Source: Phocaeicola coprophilus DSM 18228 = JCM 13818
GTDB taxonomy: Bacteria; Bacteroidota; Bacteroidia; Bacteroidales; Bacteroidaceae
Assembly (NCBI RefSeq): GCF_000157915.1
Contig: NZ_EQ973637.1
Span: 174,506-217,341 of the forward strand
Length of the DNA: 42,836 nucleotides
Reading direction: 5' to 3'
Below are positions 19,182-27,953 of this stretch, piece by piece. The position numbers were made by a program, and so were the translations under genes. Position 1 is the first letter of the stretch. Every line of letters starts with the position of its first letter. The notes beneath the pieces were generated by a model, which was given only the letters and a program-made list of their open reading frames with translations, did not search any database and was not told where the DNA came from.

Positions 19182-19225
19182 CAGTTTTGTAATACATTTG
19201 ACATGCCTGTTTTATCTGACTCAGA

Positions 19226-19233
19226 TACCTTTG
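19226..19233 (+). promoter_or_regulatory. -7 box of the porin gene
   Basis: TACCTTTG, exact, 25 bases before the porin ATG. No TTTG at the right distance is visible. Confidence 0.5.
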
Positions 19234-19258
19234 CCGCCAGAATAAAAAGACATAATCA

Positions 19259-20269
19259 ATGAGAAAAATTGCATCTGTGCTGCTGGCGGCATTAACCATA
19301 GCCTCTGCAAGCGCCCAAGACTGGAAACAGTATCTGCCGGAAGTCCATGGAACGGTTCGGGGAAAATATGAGTATCAGACTTCCACTGATGAACAGCGTT
19401 TTCAAGTTCGTAACGCCCGAGTCAGTTTGGACGGAAAAGTACATTCCTTGGTAAGCTATAAAGCTGAAATTGACCTTTCTGATGAAGGACAAATCAAGAT
19501 GTTGGATGCCTTTGCGCGTGTAACTCCTTTGGAAGATTTCAAAATCACTGTCGGACAGATGCGTGTTCCTTTCACTATTGATGCACATCGTTCTCCACAT
19601 CAGCAATATTTTGCCAACCGTTCGTTTATTGCCAAGCAGGTAGGTAATGTCCGTGATGTCGGTGCAACCGTAGGCTATTCCATGGATGAAGGTTTTCCTT
19701 TTATCCTTGAGGGAGGACTGTTCAGCGGTTCGGGACTGACGGCCCAGAAAGAATGGCACCGTGTTCTGTGCTATTCGGCCAAGTTGCAGCTGATGCCGTG
19801 GAAAGATTATAATCTGACGCTGAGTACGCAGCGTATCCGTCCGGAAAATGTAAACATTTATATGTACGATATCGGTACTTATTATAAATGGAATAACTGG
19901 CATTTTGAGGTTGAAGGATTGTATAAACGCTATGCACATGATTCTTTCCAGGATGTATGGGCTGTAGATGCTTTTGTCAATTACGACTGGTTTATTCAGA
20001 AGAAGAAATTCCCGTTCAAGAAGATTTCCTTCCTGGCTCGTTTCGACTATATGGGCGATCACAGTGACGGTACGCTTAATGAGGACGGTCAGATGTATAT
20101 CACCGATTATGAACGCAAGCGTGTTACCGGTGGTCTGACTTTCAGCTTCGGTAAACCGTTCCAGGCAGATTTACGCTTAAACTATGAAAAGTATTTCTAC
20201 GATAACCAGGCATTGGTCAAAGCTTCAGAGCAGGATAAGCTGGTGGTAGAAATGATGGTTCGCTTCTAA
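19259..20269 (+). CDS. Outer-membrane porin (OprP/phosphate-selective porin-like)
   Basis: A 336-residue protein with signal peptide MRKIASVLLAALTIASASAQ. The mature part resembles OprO/OprP-type 16-stranded porins as found in Bacteroidetes: VHGTVRGKYEYQT, RNARVSLDGKV, AFARVTPLEDFKITVGQMRVPFT and a final Phe (MVRF) for barrel assembly. It would sit in the outer membrane. The substrate cannot be inferred. It is a single-gene unit ending in a shared terminator. Confidence 0.85.
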   Translation: MRKIASVLLAALTIASASAQDWKQYLPEVHGTVRGKYEYQTSTDEQRFQVRNARVSLDGKVHSLVSYKAEIDLSDEGQIKMLDAFARVTPLEDFKITVGQMRVPFTIDAHRSPHQQYFANRSFIAKQVGNVRDVGATVGYSMDEGFPFILEGGLFSGSGLTAQKEWHRVLCYSAKLQLMPWKDYNLTLSTQRIRPENVNIYMYDIGTYYKWNNWHFEVEGLYKRYAHDSFQDVWAVDAFVNYDWFIQKKKFPFKKISFLARFDYMGDHSDGTLNEDGQMYITDYERKRVTGGLTFSFGKPFQADLRLNYEKYFYDNQALVKASEQDKLVVEMMVRF

Positions 20270-20290
20270 AGAATCACACACAAAAAAGGC

Positions 20291-20348
20291 TTCGGCGTTT
20301 TGATGTGAACGTTTCGACGTTTGTGTCAAAACGCCGAAACGTTTTTTT
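20291..20348 (+). terminator. Terminator between porin and AAA genes
   Basis: TTCGGCGTTTTGA (20291-20303) pairs with TCAAAACGCCGAA (20326-20338), with a smaller AACGT/ACGTT stem inside. Seven T follow at 20342-20348, and A-rich sequence on the other side makes it partly bidirectional. Confidence 0.9.
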
Positions 20349-20366
20349 AAAATCCCGAGGGCTTTT

Positions 20367-22244
20367 TTATGCTCTGAATCCGATACGTGCAGAAGCTTTC
20401 AGTTTCAGAGGATAACATTCCTGGAAGCGTTGGGCGGCAGAGGTAATGTCACAAGCTTCGATGGTGCAGAACAACTTCCGGCTGGAGATATCGGGGTGGG
20501 GAAGCGACATAATTCTCCGGGCCATACTCTTGAGAATTCCCTGGTTGATCAGGTTGTGTATCCAGCGTCCGTTTCCGAAATACTCATCACGTTGGGCAGA
20601 AGCCTCTCTGACCAGCAGTTCCAGTTGCCGGTCAGCTTCCGGTGTGAGAATGAAGTTCCGCTGCTGCAGTGAGCGGTGAGCCATTTCCAACAGTTCTTCA
20701 GCTGTGTAATCATCGAAGTAGAACCGGAGAGGAAAACGGTCTTTCAGTCCCGGATTACTTTGAAGCAGGATGTGCATTTTGTCTTCATAGCCTGCCAGAA
20801 TAATGATCATGTCCGGATTGGGTTCGGAAAGAACCGTTAACAGAGCCTGAATGACTTCCTTGCCATAGTCCTTTGAATAGGTATCCTTTTCGATCAGGGT
20901 GTAGGCTTCATCTATAAACAGAACTCCGCCGCGGGCCTTGTCAATGACTTCTTTCATCTTTTTTTCCGTTTGGCCGATATATTCCCCGACAAGGTCGGTA
21001 CGTGATACTTCCACGGTGTGTCCGCTGGAGAGGACTCCAATGTAATGATACATTTTCCCTGCCAGCCGGGCCACTGTTGTCTTGCCTGTTCCGGGGTTCC
21101 CCAGAAAGAGCATGTGATGACGGTTTTCTGTGCCTGAATCCAGGGAAAGATCTTTACGCCTTTGCAGAAAGCAGGCCATCATCCGGGCCTCTGCCATATC
21201 TTCCTTTACGCGATGGAGCCCGACCATCTCCTGTAATTCCAGCTCGGCGGCACAAGGGGCATTGAAATTCCGGCTCTGCGAAGGAGGATTGGTGGGATCA
21301 TCGAAAGGCAGAGGGGTATCAAAAGGAAGCGACTCAGAACTGTCGGGCTCAGATTCCGGAGGAAGGATGTGAAAGGTGGTTTCATTTGTAAAAAGGCTTT
21401 CGAAGGCCTGGCATTCCTGAAACAGGCTGCTGATATATTCACATTTCCCATGGAAGATGTATACGGGATCTTGAGGGGCCCTGTTTCTGATCAGGTCTGC
21501 CGCTCGGGTGAGGATAATGGTTTTCTGTGAATTGATCTCCAGATCACCTATCTCTATAATGATGACTTTTTTCCGGGCCGTTTTCTGTTTCAGCTGTTTC
21601 CAGGTAATGTCTCCGGTCATCAGCTCCTTGAGGGAAAGACTGAAACGGTCGTCTACGTTTGAACCGGTGAAATAGTTTGACAGTATAAAGAAGGTGAAAG
21701 CTTTGGCCAGAAGTGTCCGACTGCTGTCTACAAGCAAACAAGGGAGAGTCTGAGCAGGATCAGTATATATACGGAAGCGTCTGATAAGTTCCTGAACGGG
21801 AAGCGTCTTGAATTTCCCTTCATACAGTTTAGGCCACCAGGCGGTGTTGCACAACTGTTCTGCGAAAAATTTCTGATCCGGATGCAAACGTATGTTCTCC
21901 AGTCTGGTTCTGTTCCATTTCTCGTACTTGTTTTCTGGGGAAAGAGTAGCATACCATTGTGGATATCCATTCCGGAAGATAAAAACATGATACAGACTTT
22001 CGTCCCAAAAACTGTCGGAAACCAGTTGGAAACGTATTTTCAGAGGAGTTTTCCGGGAAGAAAATTTCCGTGAGTTACTTCCTGTCAACTGGTAATCGGC
22101 CGAGTAAATGCGTACGTCCAGTTCGTTTGTATCTGTAAGAGGCTCGTCAGAAATTATTTCAACAACCAGCTGGTTGCAGGCATATTCAGGACCGGTGAGG
22201 CTTTCATCGAATGAGCGCATGGTTCGTAAAACAAGATTTTTCAT
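20367..22244 (-). CDS. CbxX/CfxQ-type AAA ATPase
   Basis: The C-terminal part is a CbxX/CfxQ AAA module: Walker A GNPGTGKTT (about residues 382-390), the RTDLVGEYIGQTEKK pore segment, Walker B GGVLFIDEAYTL (about 441-452), a sensor segment IIILAGYEDKM and arginine-finger region NPGLKDRFP. The first 330 residues are not recognised; they are beta-rich and may bind a partner. The ATG at 22242-22244 is preferred over TTG codons just upstream. A 250-bp structured region precedes it. Related ATPases remodel protein complexes, for example Rubisco activase CbbX, but the client here is unknown. Confidence 0.85.
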   Translation of the reverse strand: MKNLVLRTMRSFDESLTGPEYACNQLVVEIISDEPLTDTNELDVRIYSADYQLTGSNSRKFSSRKTPLKIRFQLVSDSFWDESLYHVFIFRNGYPQWYATLSPENKYEKWNRTRLENIRLHPDQKFFAEQLCNTAWWPKLYEGKFKTLPVQELIRRFRIYTDPAQTLPCLLVDSSRTLLAKAFTFFILSNYFTGSNVDDRFSLSLKELMTGDITWKQLKQKTARKKVIIIEIGDLEINSQKTIILTRAADLIRNRAPQDPVYIFHGKCEYISSLFQECQAFESLFTNETTFHILPPESEPDSSESLPFDTPLPFDDPTNPPSQSRNFNAPCAAELELQEMVGLHRVKEDMAEARMMACFLQRRKDLSLDSGTENRHHMLFLGNPGTGKTTVARLAGKMYHYIGVLSSGHTVEVSRTDLVGEYIGQTEKKMKEVIDKARGGVLFIDEAYTLIEKDTYSKDYGKEVIQALLTVLSEPNPDMIIILAGYEDKMHILLQSNPGLKDRFPLRFYFDDYTAEELLEMAHRSLQQRNFILTPEADRQLELLVREASAQRDEYFGNGRWIHNLINQGILKSMARRIMSLPHPDISSRKLFCTIEACDITSAAQRFQECYPLKLKASARIGFRA

Positions 22245-22264
22245 AAGCAACAAATGAATTAATG

Positions 22265-22500
22265 AATGAATAATTGAAAAGATAAAATTGACCGCCGCGG
22301 GAAGCAGTATATCCGCGGTCGTGCAAAAGAAACCCCTCCTTCCCCGTTGAAGAAGAGGTTAAGAACTCGTACGTCAAAGAGCACAACAATCCCTGCCACT
22401 CCCGTCAGTGGCTTTGATCGATGGAAATACGTTTGGTTGCCAAACCCCTTTGTCAAGGAGCCAGCAGGACGTAACCGATCATTTGTTGTTCAACTTTGAC
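22265..22500 (-). other. Structured gene-free region, candidate ncRNA or leader of the AAA gene
   Basis: On the minus strand this region has four stable hairpins in a row: GTTTGG-CAA-CCAAAC, GCCACT-gacggg-AGTGGC, an AACC..CTTC / GAAG..GGTT stem, and GACCGC..GCGGTC followed by ATTTTATC. A 17-codon frame starting MKVKVEQQMIGYVLLAP ends CCT TGA C, and the +1 frame is open for 66 codons. The frame has no family I recognise. RNA function seems more likely than protein. Confidence 0.5.
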
Positions 22501-22644
22501 TTTCATTTGTTGTTTATTTTTAAGGAAAGCTTCCGCCTGTAGAAAAATAGGGAAGCAGATATATGGACAAAATTAGAAAATGTTTTCGAGTCTGACAATG
22601 GTTCTGTCATATTTTTCTTATCTTTACCTGAAAAACAGAAAGTC

Positions 22645-23688
22645 ATGTTAGCTTATACATATATAGAAAAAGGCCGGTTCTTGATGTTGGAGAAGCCTGT
22701 TCCGGAGTTAAAGGATCCGTGTGATGCCCTGGTACGTGTCACGCTCGGAAGTATCTGTACCAGTGATCTGCATATCAAGCATGGAAGTGTTCCCCGTGCT
22801 GTTCCGGGCATTACGGTGGGGCATGAGATGGTAGGCATTGTTGAGCAGGTAGGTTCCGGAGTTACTACGGTTAAGCCTGGCGATCGGGTAACGGTGAATG
22901 TGGAAACATTCTGTGGCGAGTGCTTTTTCTGTCAGAAAGGATATGTAAATAATTGTGAGGATCCGGATGGAGGATGGGCTTTGGGCTGTCGCATTGACGG
23001 AGGACAGGCCGAGTATGTACGTGTGCCCCATGCAGATCAGGGATTGAACCGGATTCCGGATGGAGTGACCGATGAACAGGCTTTGTTTGTAGGGGATATT
23101 CTGGCTACCGGATTTTGGGCAGCGCGTATCTCGGAGATTACCCCGGACGATACAGTCCTTATTATAGGAGCAGGCCCGACTGGAATTTGTACGTTGCTTT
23201 GCGCAATGCTGAAACATCCGCGCCGCATTATTGTGTGCGAAAAATCGGAACAGCGGGCTCGTTTTGTGCGTGCGCATTATCCGGATGTAGAAGTGACAGA
23301 TCCGGACAACTGTCTGTCTTTCGTAAAATCACACAGTGAGCATGGAGGAGCTGATGTGGTCATTGAAGTTGCAGGGGCTGATGATACTTTCCGGCTGGCC
23401 TGGGAGGCAGCCCGTCCGAATGCGACTGTCACCGTTGTTGCCCTGTACGATCGTCCGCAGGTTCTTCCGCTTCCCGATATGTATGGCAAGAATCTGACCT
23501 TCAAGACAGGTGGTGTAGACGGATGTGACTGTGCGGAGATTCTCCGTCTGATTGCAGAAGGAAAGATTGATACTACGCCGCTGATTACCCATCGTTTTCC
23601 GCTTGACCGGATAGAAGAAGCCTATCATATTTTTGAGAACCGTCTGGACGGGGTGATCAAAATAGCCATTACGGAACGTAGCCGTTAG
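22645..23688 (+). CDS. Zinc-dependent medium-chain alcohol dehydrogenase
   Basis: The 347-residue protein is a medium-chain dehydrogenase. Catalytic zinc ligands are Cys38 (SICTSDLH) and His60-Glu61 (VGHEM), and the structural zinc lobe has Cys90, 93, 96 and 104. The nucleotide fold shows LIIGAGPTG near residue 172 with Glu ending strand 2 (VCEKSEQR), which suggests NAD. The alcohol substrate is not evident. A TATCTTTA -7-like box lies about 20 bases upstream of the ATG. Confidence 0.92.
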   Translation: MLAYTYIEKGRFLMLEKPVPELKDPCDALVRVTLGSICTSDLHIKHGSVPRAVPGITVGHEMVGIVEQVGSGVTTVKPGDRVTVNVETFCGECFFCQKGYVNNCEDPDGGWALGCRIDGGQAEYVRVPHADQGLNRIPDGVTDEQALFVGDILATGFWAARISEITPDDTVLIIGAGPTGICTLLCAMLKHPRRIIVCEKSEQRARFVRAHYPDVEVTDPDNCLSFVKSHSEHGGADVVIEVAGADDTFRLAWEAARPNATVTVVALYDRPQVLPLPDMYGKNLTFKTGGVDGCDCAEILRLIAEGKIDTTPLITHRFPLDRIEEAYHIFENRLDGVIKIAITERSR

Positions 23689-23710
23689 TCAGCATTTCTT
23701 ACCGGCCGTT

Positions 23711-24436
23711 TCAGAGCAGTCCTGTGTGCTGGATGTAGGCCATGAACTGTTCTTTGTAATTCTCTCCGATGGGTATATATGTATCTTTCCCGAAGAGAAT
23801 CCGGAAGCGGGAAACTTCGGTAATTTGATGCAGATTGACAATGTAGGAACGGTGTACACGCATGAAATGAGGGGGAAGCAGGGTTGAGAATTTCTGCAGG
23901 CTGTTCAACGTGATGACCGGTTTGTTCCGGTCTTCCAGGTATATGCAGATATACTCACTCATGCTTTCAATGTAAATAATCTTATCTATATTGATGCGTA
24001 TCATCTTGTACTCACTTTTTACGAAAAGTGTGCGCTCCTTCTCATCCCAGTCAGTTTGTGTCTGTGATGTGTTGTGGGCCATGCTATACATTTTCCTGGC
24101 CTTTTCAGCAGCTTTCAGGCAGTCTCCCAGATCGAATGGTTTCATCAGGTAATCAACGGCATTCAGCCGGAATCCCTCAATGGCATATTCGGAGTAGGCT
24201 GTTGTGAAGATAATCATCGGTGCCTGAGGGAGTGAACGTACGAATTCGATTCCATTCAGGTCGGGCATATTGATATCCACAAAAAGCAGATCGATGGTGT
24301 GGCTGGCCAGTACTTTACTGGCCTGATGTGCATCCTGGCAGGAAGCTATCAGTTTCAGGAATGGGATGCGTGAGATATAGCCGGCCAGTTGGGCCAGAGC
24401 CAGTGGCTCATCGTCAACAATCAGACAGTTCATCAT
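23711..24436 (-). CDS. LytTR-family response regulator
   Basis: The 241-residue regulator has a receiver domain (acidic pair DDE at 8-10, phospho-acceptor Asp54 in FVDINMPDLNG, Lys in LMKPFD) and a C-terminal LytTR DNA-binding domain (about residues 135-237, with KSEYKMIRINIDKIIYIESM and MRVHRSYIVNL). It is coupled to the upstream kinase by an ATGA overlap, so the two should form a LytS/LytR-type pair. Confidence 0.93.
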   Translation of the reverse strand: MMNCLIVDDEPLALAQLAGYISRIPFLKLIASCQDAHQASKVLASHTIDLLFVDINMPDLNGIEFVRSLPQAPMIIFTTAYSEYAIEGFRLNAVDYLMKPFDLGDCLKAAEKARKMYSMAHNTSQTQTDWDEKERTLFVKSEYKMIRINIDKIIYIESMSEYICIYLEDRNKPVITLNSLQKFSTLLPPHFMRVHRSYIVNLHQITEVSRFRILFGKDTYIPIGENYKEQFMAYIQHTGLL

Positions 24437-25494
24437 GACAGGAAAGGAATAATAAGTAAAACTTCAAAACAATTTTCGCTCTCATTGGTGGTGAATGTAT
24501 AGTTGTTTCCATACAACAGATGAAGCCTTTTCTTGATATTGTCTATACCGATTCCATGATAGGCATCTTTGTGGGCATGTGTATGTTTGCTGTTCTTGCA
24601 ATTAAAGATGACACCCTCGTCTGCCAGTTCGATGCGTACTTCAATAAACGAAGGCTCCTGATAGCTCACGCCATGCTTGAAAGCGTTTTCCAACAGGGAT
24701 ATGAAAAGCAGGGGAGGTATCTGTACGCAGGGAACAACGACGGGAAACTCTGTGCGTATGTTCAGATTGTCGATATACCGGAGCTTCATCAAGGCTATGT
24801 AATTCTCCAGGAACTGTATTTCGTGTTCCAGTGAAATCTGGTTCTTGTTTGCCTCGTAAAGAACGTATCTCATCAGCTTGGAAAGTTCAATAATGGTTTT
24901 CTTGGCCTGTTCTGTATTGAGATCCACCAAAGCATATATATTGTTGAGAGTATTCATAAAGAAGTGCGGGTTGAGCTGATACTTCAGGTATTGCAGCTCT
25001 GACTCCAGCCGCTGGCGTTCCAGATCTTTCAGCATTTCATCATCGCGCAGAGATTTCAGAAAAAGCCGGATGGAAAGATTAAATCCAACCAGCAGGACCG
25101 CAATCGCAATGTGAATGGTCTGGAACGGAGGACGGATAGGAGGGCGTCCGTTCTCTGAATCCGGCATTAACGGAAGCTGGGGGAGCGGCAGCCACGATTC
25201 AGCAGGTTCAAAAGTTCTTTCTTTTTGTCCTTGGAGGGGTGGTTGTGGATGCAGGGCTTCCAGCCATCCTGGCATATACAGGAAAAGGATGCCGATTGTA
25301 AAGATCACGGCAAGCATGTATCTGACATAGTATTTTTTCAGAAACAGTTGCGGGATAAGCAGGAAGTTATGGATAAGAAACAGTACAAAGAAAGGCAATA
25401 CCAGCATTCCTGTTTCAAGAATGACGTTTTTCAGTTCTCCGGCTTGCAGCGTATGATCGTCGTCTAACAGCAGGTTGATGGGTGGAATGCACAA
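24433..25494 (-). CDS. LytS/YehU-type sensor histidine kinase, N-terminus interrupted by TGA
   Basis: The frame encodes a HisKA_7TM-less LytS-type kinase: membrane segments near residues 31-48, 57-75 and 128-146, the H-box LNPHFFMNTLNN with His177, and an ATPase domain with NAFKHGV. The open frame begins at a TTG (25492-25494). In the same frame, just upstream, TGA 25504-25506 separates it from an ATG-started stretch at 25507-25560 that completes the first membrane helix. A good promoter precedes that ATG, so the original start was probably 25560. Without readthrough the kinase would restart at TTG 25494 or ATG 25407 and lose part or all of helix 1. Confidence 0.8.
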   Translation of the reverse strand: MCIPPINLLLDDDHTLQAGELKNVILETGMLVLPFFVLFLIHNFLLIPQLFLKKYYVRYMLAVIFTIGILFLYMPGWLEALHPQPPLQGQKERTFEPAESWLPLPQLPLMPDSENGRPPIRPPFQTIHIAIAVLLVGFNLSIRLFLKSLRDDEMLKDLERQRLESELQYLKYQLNPHFFMNTLNNIYALVDLNTEQAKKTIIELSKLMRYVLYEANKNQISLEHEIQFLENYIALMKLRYIDNLNIRTEFPVVVPCVQIPPLLFISLLENAFKHGVSYQEPSFIEVRIELADEGVIFNCKNSKHTHAHKDAYHGIGIDNIKKRLHLLYGNNYTFTTNESENCFEVLLIIPFLS

Positions 25495-25503
25495 AATGAG
25501 CAG

Positions 25504-25560
25504 TCACATGGAAAGATAGATAACTTGTTCCAGCAGTTGTTGTTTTTGCAGATATTTCAT
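25504..25560 (-). pseudogene. Cut-off N-terminus of the LytS-type kinase
   Basis: ATG at 25558-25560 opens MKYLQKQQLLEQVIYLSM and runs into TGA, in frame with the kinase that continues LLILCIPPINLLL. Changing TGA to TGG would give a continuous hydrophobic helix. The promoter at 25583-25614 fits this start. Confidence 0.7.
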
Positions 25561-25582
25561 TATAGTCTATTTTTGTTCGCTA

Positions 25583-25614
25583 CAAATTTAGGCTCATAAT
25601 GAGGTGGCTGCAAT
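25583..25614 (-). promoter_or_regulatory. Promoter of the two-component pair
   Basis: On the minus strand ATTG (25611-25614), a 20-bp spacer and TAAATTTG (25583-25590), an exact -7 box, lie 22 bases upstream of the ATG at 25560. Confidence 0.7.
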
Positions 25615-25709
25615 AAAAATCGGCGAACGGAATGATTTTACAGACAAACCTGTACTATTTAATATTTTTTCTTTTTCTATTTTGGCCCTTGTCTCCTCTT
25701 CGGGAGTTG

Positions 25710-25734
25710 GCTGATTTCATTTGATGAAATCAGC
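25710..25734. repeat. Perfect hairpin in the 280-bp gap before the lipoprotein gene
   Basis: GCTGATTTCAT (25710-25720) and ATGAAATCAGC (25724-25734) form a perfect 11-bp stem with a 3-base loop. There is no T run on either side. It could be an operator or mRNA structure. I see no gene in 25615-25897. Confidence 0.5.
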
Positions 25735-25897
25735 AGCCCCTTCTATATTTGTCCTCCGGAAAAGAGATGAATGTTTGTTGTGTATAATAAGAACGCAGCT
25801 GTACCCGGAGTCCTGGCTATGGATTGCCGGATTCCGGAACAGTTTTCTTTTCCTGTGAGTAGAATGATTTAGTATAAACAATCTGAAAATAGTCTGA

Positions 25898-26368
25898 ATG
25901 GGAAAAACAGTTTGGATGGGAATCGGGATGATTACTGCAAGTTTGCTGGCTTGCCAGAATGAGGAGTTGGAATATTATCCCATTGAGAAAAAACATTTGG
26001 GTGAGGCCTATACGGAATATGTGGACAACAATGTGCAGTCGGAAAGTTCGGGTGATTATATCGTTCTGAATTTTTACCCGGAAGAGATAACCGATTTATC
26101 GTATGTTACCTATAATGAGTCCTCGTGTTCGTTTCATATTTATCGGGGCAGTACCAATAAGTATGTAATATCCTGGGACTACGATACGGATGGAAGTTAT
26201 GTAGAGGTTCAATATATGCAGAATGGTTTCTGGTATACCATCAATGACCAGCAACATTCCGGAGAGTATACCTTGTTGGCGAATGATGGTATGGGAGTCC
26301 GCATGCGGATTCAGAGTGGAGGAGTTACAGTTCATCGCTTCAATATCCGTGAAGCTGGTGAAGAATAA
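25898..26368 (+). CDS. Small lipoprotein of unknown function
   Basis: The 156-residue protein starts MGKTVWMGIGMITASLLACQ, with a lipobox (LLAC, Cys19). The mature part is short, acidic and rich in beta-strand residues. I do not recognise a family. It lies alone between the kinase promoter and the LysR gene. Confidence 0.65.
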   Translation: MGKTVWMGIGMITASLLACQNEELEYYPIEKKHLGEAYTEYVDNNVQSESSGDYIVLNFYPEEITDLSYVTYNESSCSFHIYRGSTNKYVISWDYDTDGSYVEVQYMQNGFWYTINDQQHSGEYTLLANDGMGVRMRIQSGGVTVHRFNIREAGEE

Positions 26369-26498
26369 TGGCATTATTTTGTTTCATTATAAGTTTCTTT
26401 GTAGTTTCGGCAGACTGTCCGCGTTCCGATGTCGTTCGGAGGTTATGCGGGCAGCTGCCTTTACAAAGAGTAAGCGGCCTGAGTGGCCGAAAAGAAGT

Positions 26499-27389
26499 TT
26501 AGAGAGGATTTCTCTGGGTAATTTTTAAAAGATATTCGGAAAAGACCAGCGCAGATTTCTTGCGATAGCTTCCTTGGGGCCAGAACAGGCATCCTTGTGA
26601 GGAGAGGCTGTCAGCACAAAGAATGGGAATTTGTTTCAGATTGGCTTCACCCCGGACGGCGGCCTGTGTCAATATCGTAGCCCATTGTCCTCCCGATAAT
26701 GTATGAATAATGGTGTGTACATCATCCATTTCAATTCCGATAGTAGGTTTAAGCTGGTTTTGCCGGAACAGTTCATCTACTTTTTTTCTTGTGGCAAATC
26801 CTTTTTCCGGCAAGATCAGAGGAGTCTGTGCCAGCCGTTTTAAGGTAATTGACGATAAGTTAGCCATGGCGTGTGACTGATGCACGATAAAACAAAGCCT
26901 TGATGAAAATAGCGGCAAGGTTTCAAACTGTGCAGCGTGATTGTCCGGTTTGAAAGAAAGTACAAAGTCCAGATCGTTTTCCTCCAGTCTTTTCAGAAGC
27001 TCTTCAGAAGTCGCAAATCTGATTTCAACTTTAATCTTAGGATATATTTTAGTAAACTGATTCAGTGCTGCAATCAGCAATGGGCTCATGCTGTAAGTCA
27101 CTCCGATATGGAGACTGCCCGTTTCTATTCCCTTCAGATCGCGGATGATCTGTTTGCCATTTTCGGCATCCTGTATTGCCTTATGCGCATAAGGTAAAAA
27201 TGCGACTCCTGCTTCCGTGGGAATAACTCGTTTTCCGACACGGTCAAAAAGTAATACATCCAATTCATTTTCCAGCTGCTTGATTTGTTGTGACAGTGTG
27301 CTTTGAGATATATGTAGCGCCCGGGCTGCTTCCGAAAAGTTTTGCAATTCGCAAGCCTGTTTGAAGTATTTCAGTTGTCTTAATTCCAT
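26499..27389 (-). CDS. LysR-family transcriptional regulator
   Basis: The 296-residue protein has the LysR winged helix (residues 1-60: LRQLKYF...NFSEAARALHISQSTLSQQIKQLENEL) and a periplasmic-binding-like effector domain. The effector region lacks the two spaced cysteines expected of OxyR (single Cys in RLCFIV and a pair near the end), so peroxide sensing by that mechanism is unlikely despite the nearby catalase. It is divergent from a flavodoxin-like gene and katA, which it probably controls. Confidence 0.92.
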   Translation of the reverse strand: MELRQLKYFKQACELQNFSEAARALHISQSTLSQQIKQLENELDVLLFDRVGKRVIPTEAGVAFLPYAHKAIQDAENGKQIIRDLKGIETGSLHIGVTYSMSPLLIAALNQFTKIYPKIKVEIRFATSEELLKRLEENDLDFVLSFKPDNHAAQFETLPLFSSRLCFIVHQSHAMANLSSITLKRLAQTPLILPEKGFATRKKVDELFRQNQLKPTIGIEMDDVHTIIHTLSGGQWATILTQAAVRGEANLKQIPILCADSLSSQGCLFWPQGSYRKKSALVFSEYLLKITQRNPL

Positions 27390-27435
27390 TTTTAATCGTT
27401 TTTCTCTATTGTTCTTATCGAAAAAATGATTTTTG

Positions 27436-27472
27436 CAAATATAGATGAATATTTTGTTTCAGCCTATATTTG
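27436..27472. promoter_or_regulatory. Divergent -7 boxes between LysR and flavodoxin-like genes
   Basis: TATATTTG occurs on the minus strand (plus 27436-27443) facing LysR and on the plus strand (27465-27472) facing the flavodoxin-like gene. Both are exact. Their -33 regions overlap, the usual place for a LysR site. Confidence 0.65.
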
Positions 27473-27501
27473 CTCCAAACCAGATGAAAATTAAATGTTT
27501 A

Positions 27502-27924
27502 ATGAAAGCTACAGTACTATATTACAGTCGTCGAGGAAAGACGGCCGGTTATGCTCGTGAAATAGCGATGTATTTATGGTCCAAGGGGCTGGATGTCAGT
27601 TTGAGCTTCTTGACAGACTATGATCCGGAGAAACTGTCAGGGACAGATTTCCTGTTTACCGGATGCTGGACTTGTGGATGGTTTGTAATCGGGCAGCATC
27701 CACATCGTCGCTGGAAGGAGTTCAGCCGAAAACTTTCGGGAGTAATACCAGCCGACCGGACTCTTCTTTTCACAACATATAAGTTTCGTACCGGTTCTCT
27801 TTTTGGACAGATGAAAAAGACTTTGCATATTCCCCGTTCTGTCCGGGTTCCATGTCTGAGCTCCAAAACAGGATTTCTGACAAAGGAAAATAAAGAATTG
27901 CTGGATCAGTTTATTCATTCATAA
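27502..27924 (+). CDS. Flavodoxin-like protein
   Basis: From the ATG at 27502 the protein (140 residues) begins MKATVLYYSRRGKTAGYAREIA, a flavodoxin phosphate loop (YSRRGKTA), and has GCWTCGWFVIGQ where flavodoxins have the first flavin loop. It is short and probably binds FMN. It is 29 bases upstream of katA, so an oxidative-stress role with catalase is likely. The longer upstream frame overlaps the promoter. Confidence 0.75.
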   Translation: MKATVLYYSRRGKTAGYAREIAMYLWSKGLDVSLSFLTDYDPEKLSGTDFLFTGCWTCGWFVIGQHPHRRWKEFSRKLSGVIPADRTLLFTTYKFRTGSLFGQMKKTLHIPRSVRVPCLSSKTGFLTKENKELLDQFIHS

Positions 27925-27953
27925 TCTATTCATAACCCTTAAAAACAACATTT

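Noticed and set aside
26499..27389. OxyR identity of the LysR regulator
   Set aside because: Although near katA, it lacks the pair of spaced cysteines in the effector domain needed for the OxyR disulphide.
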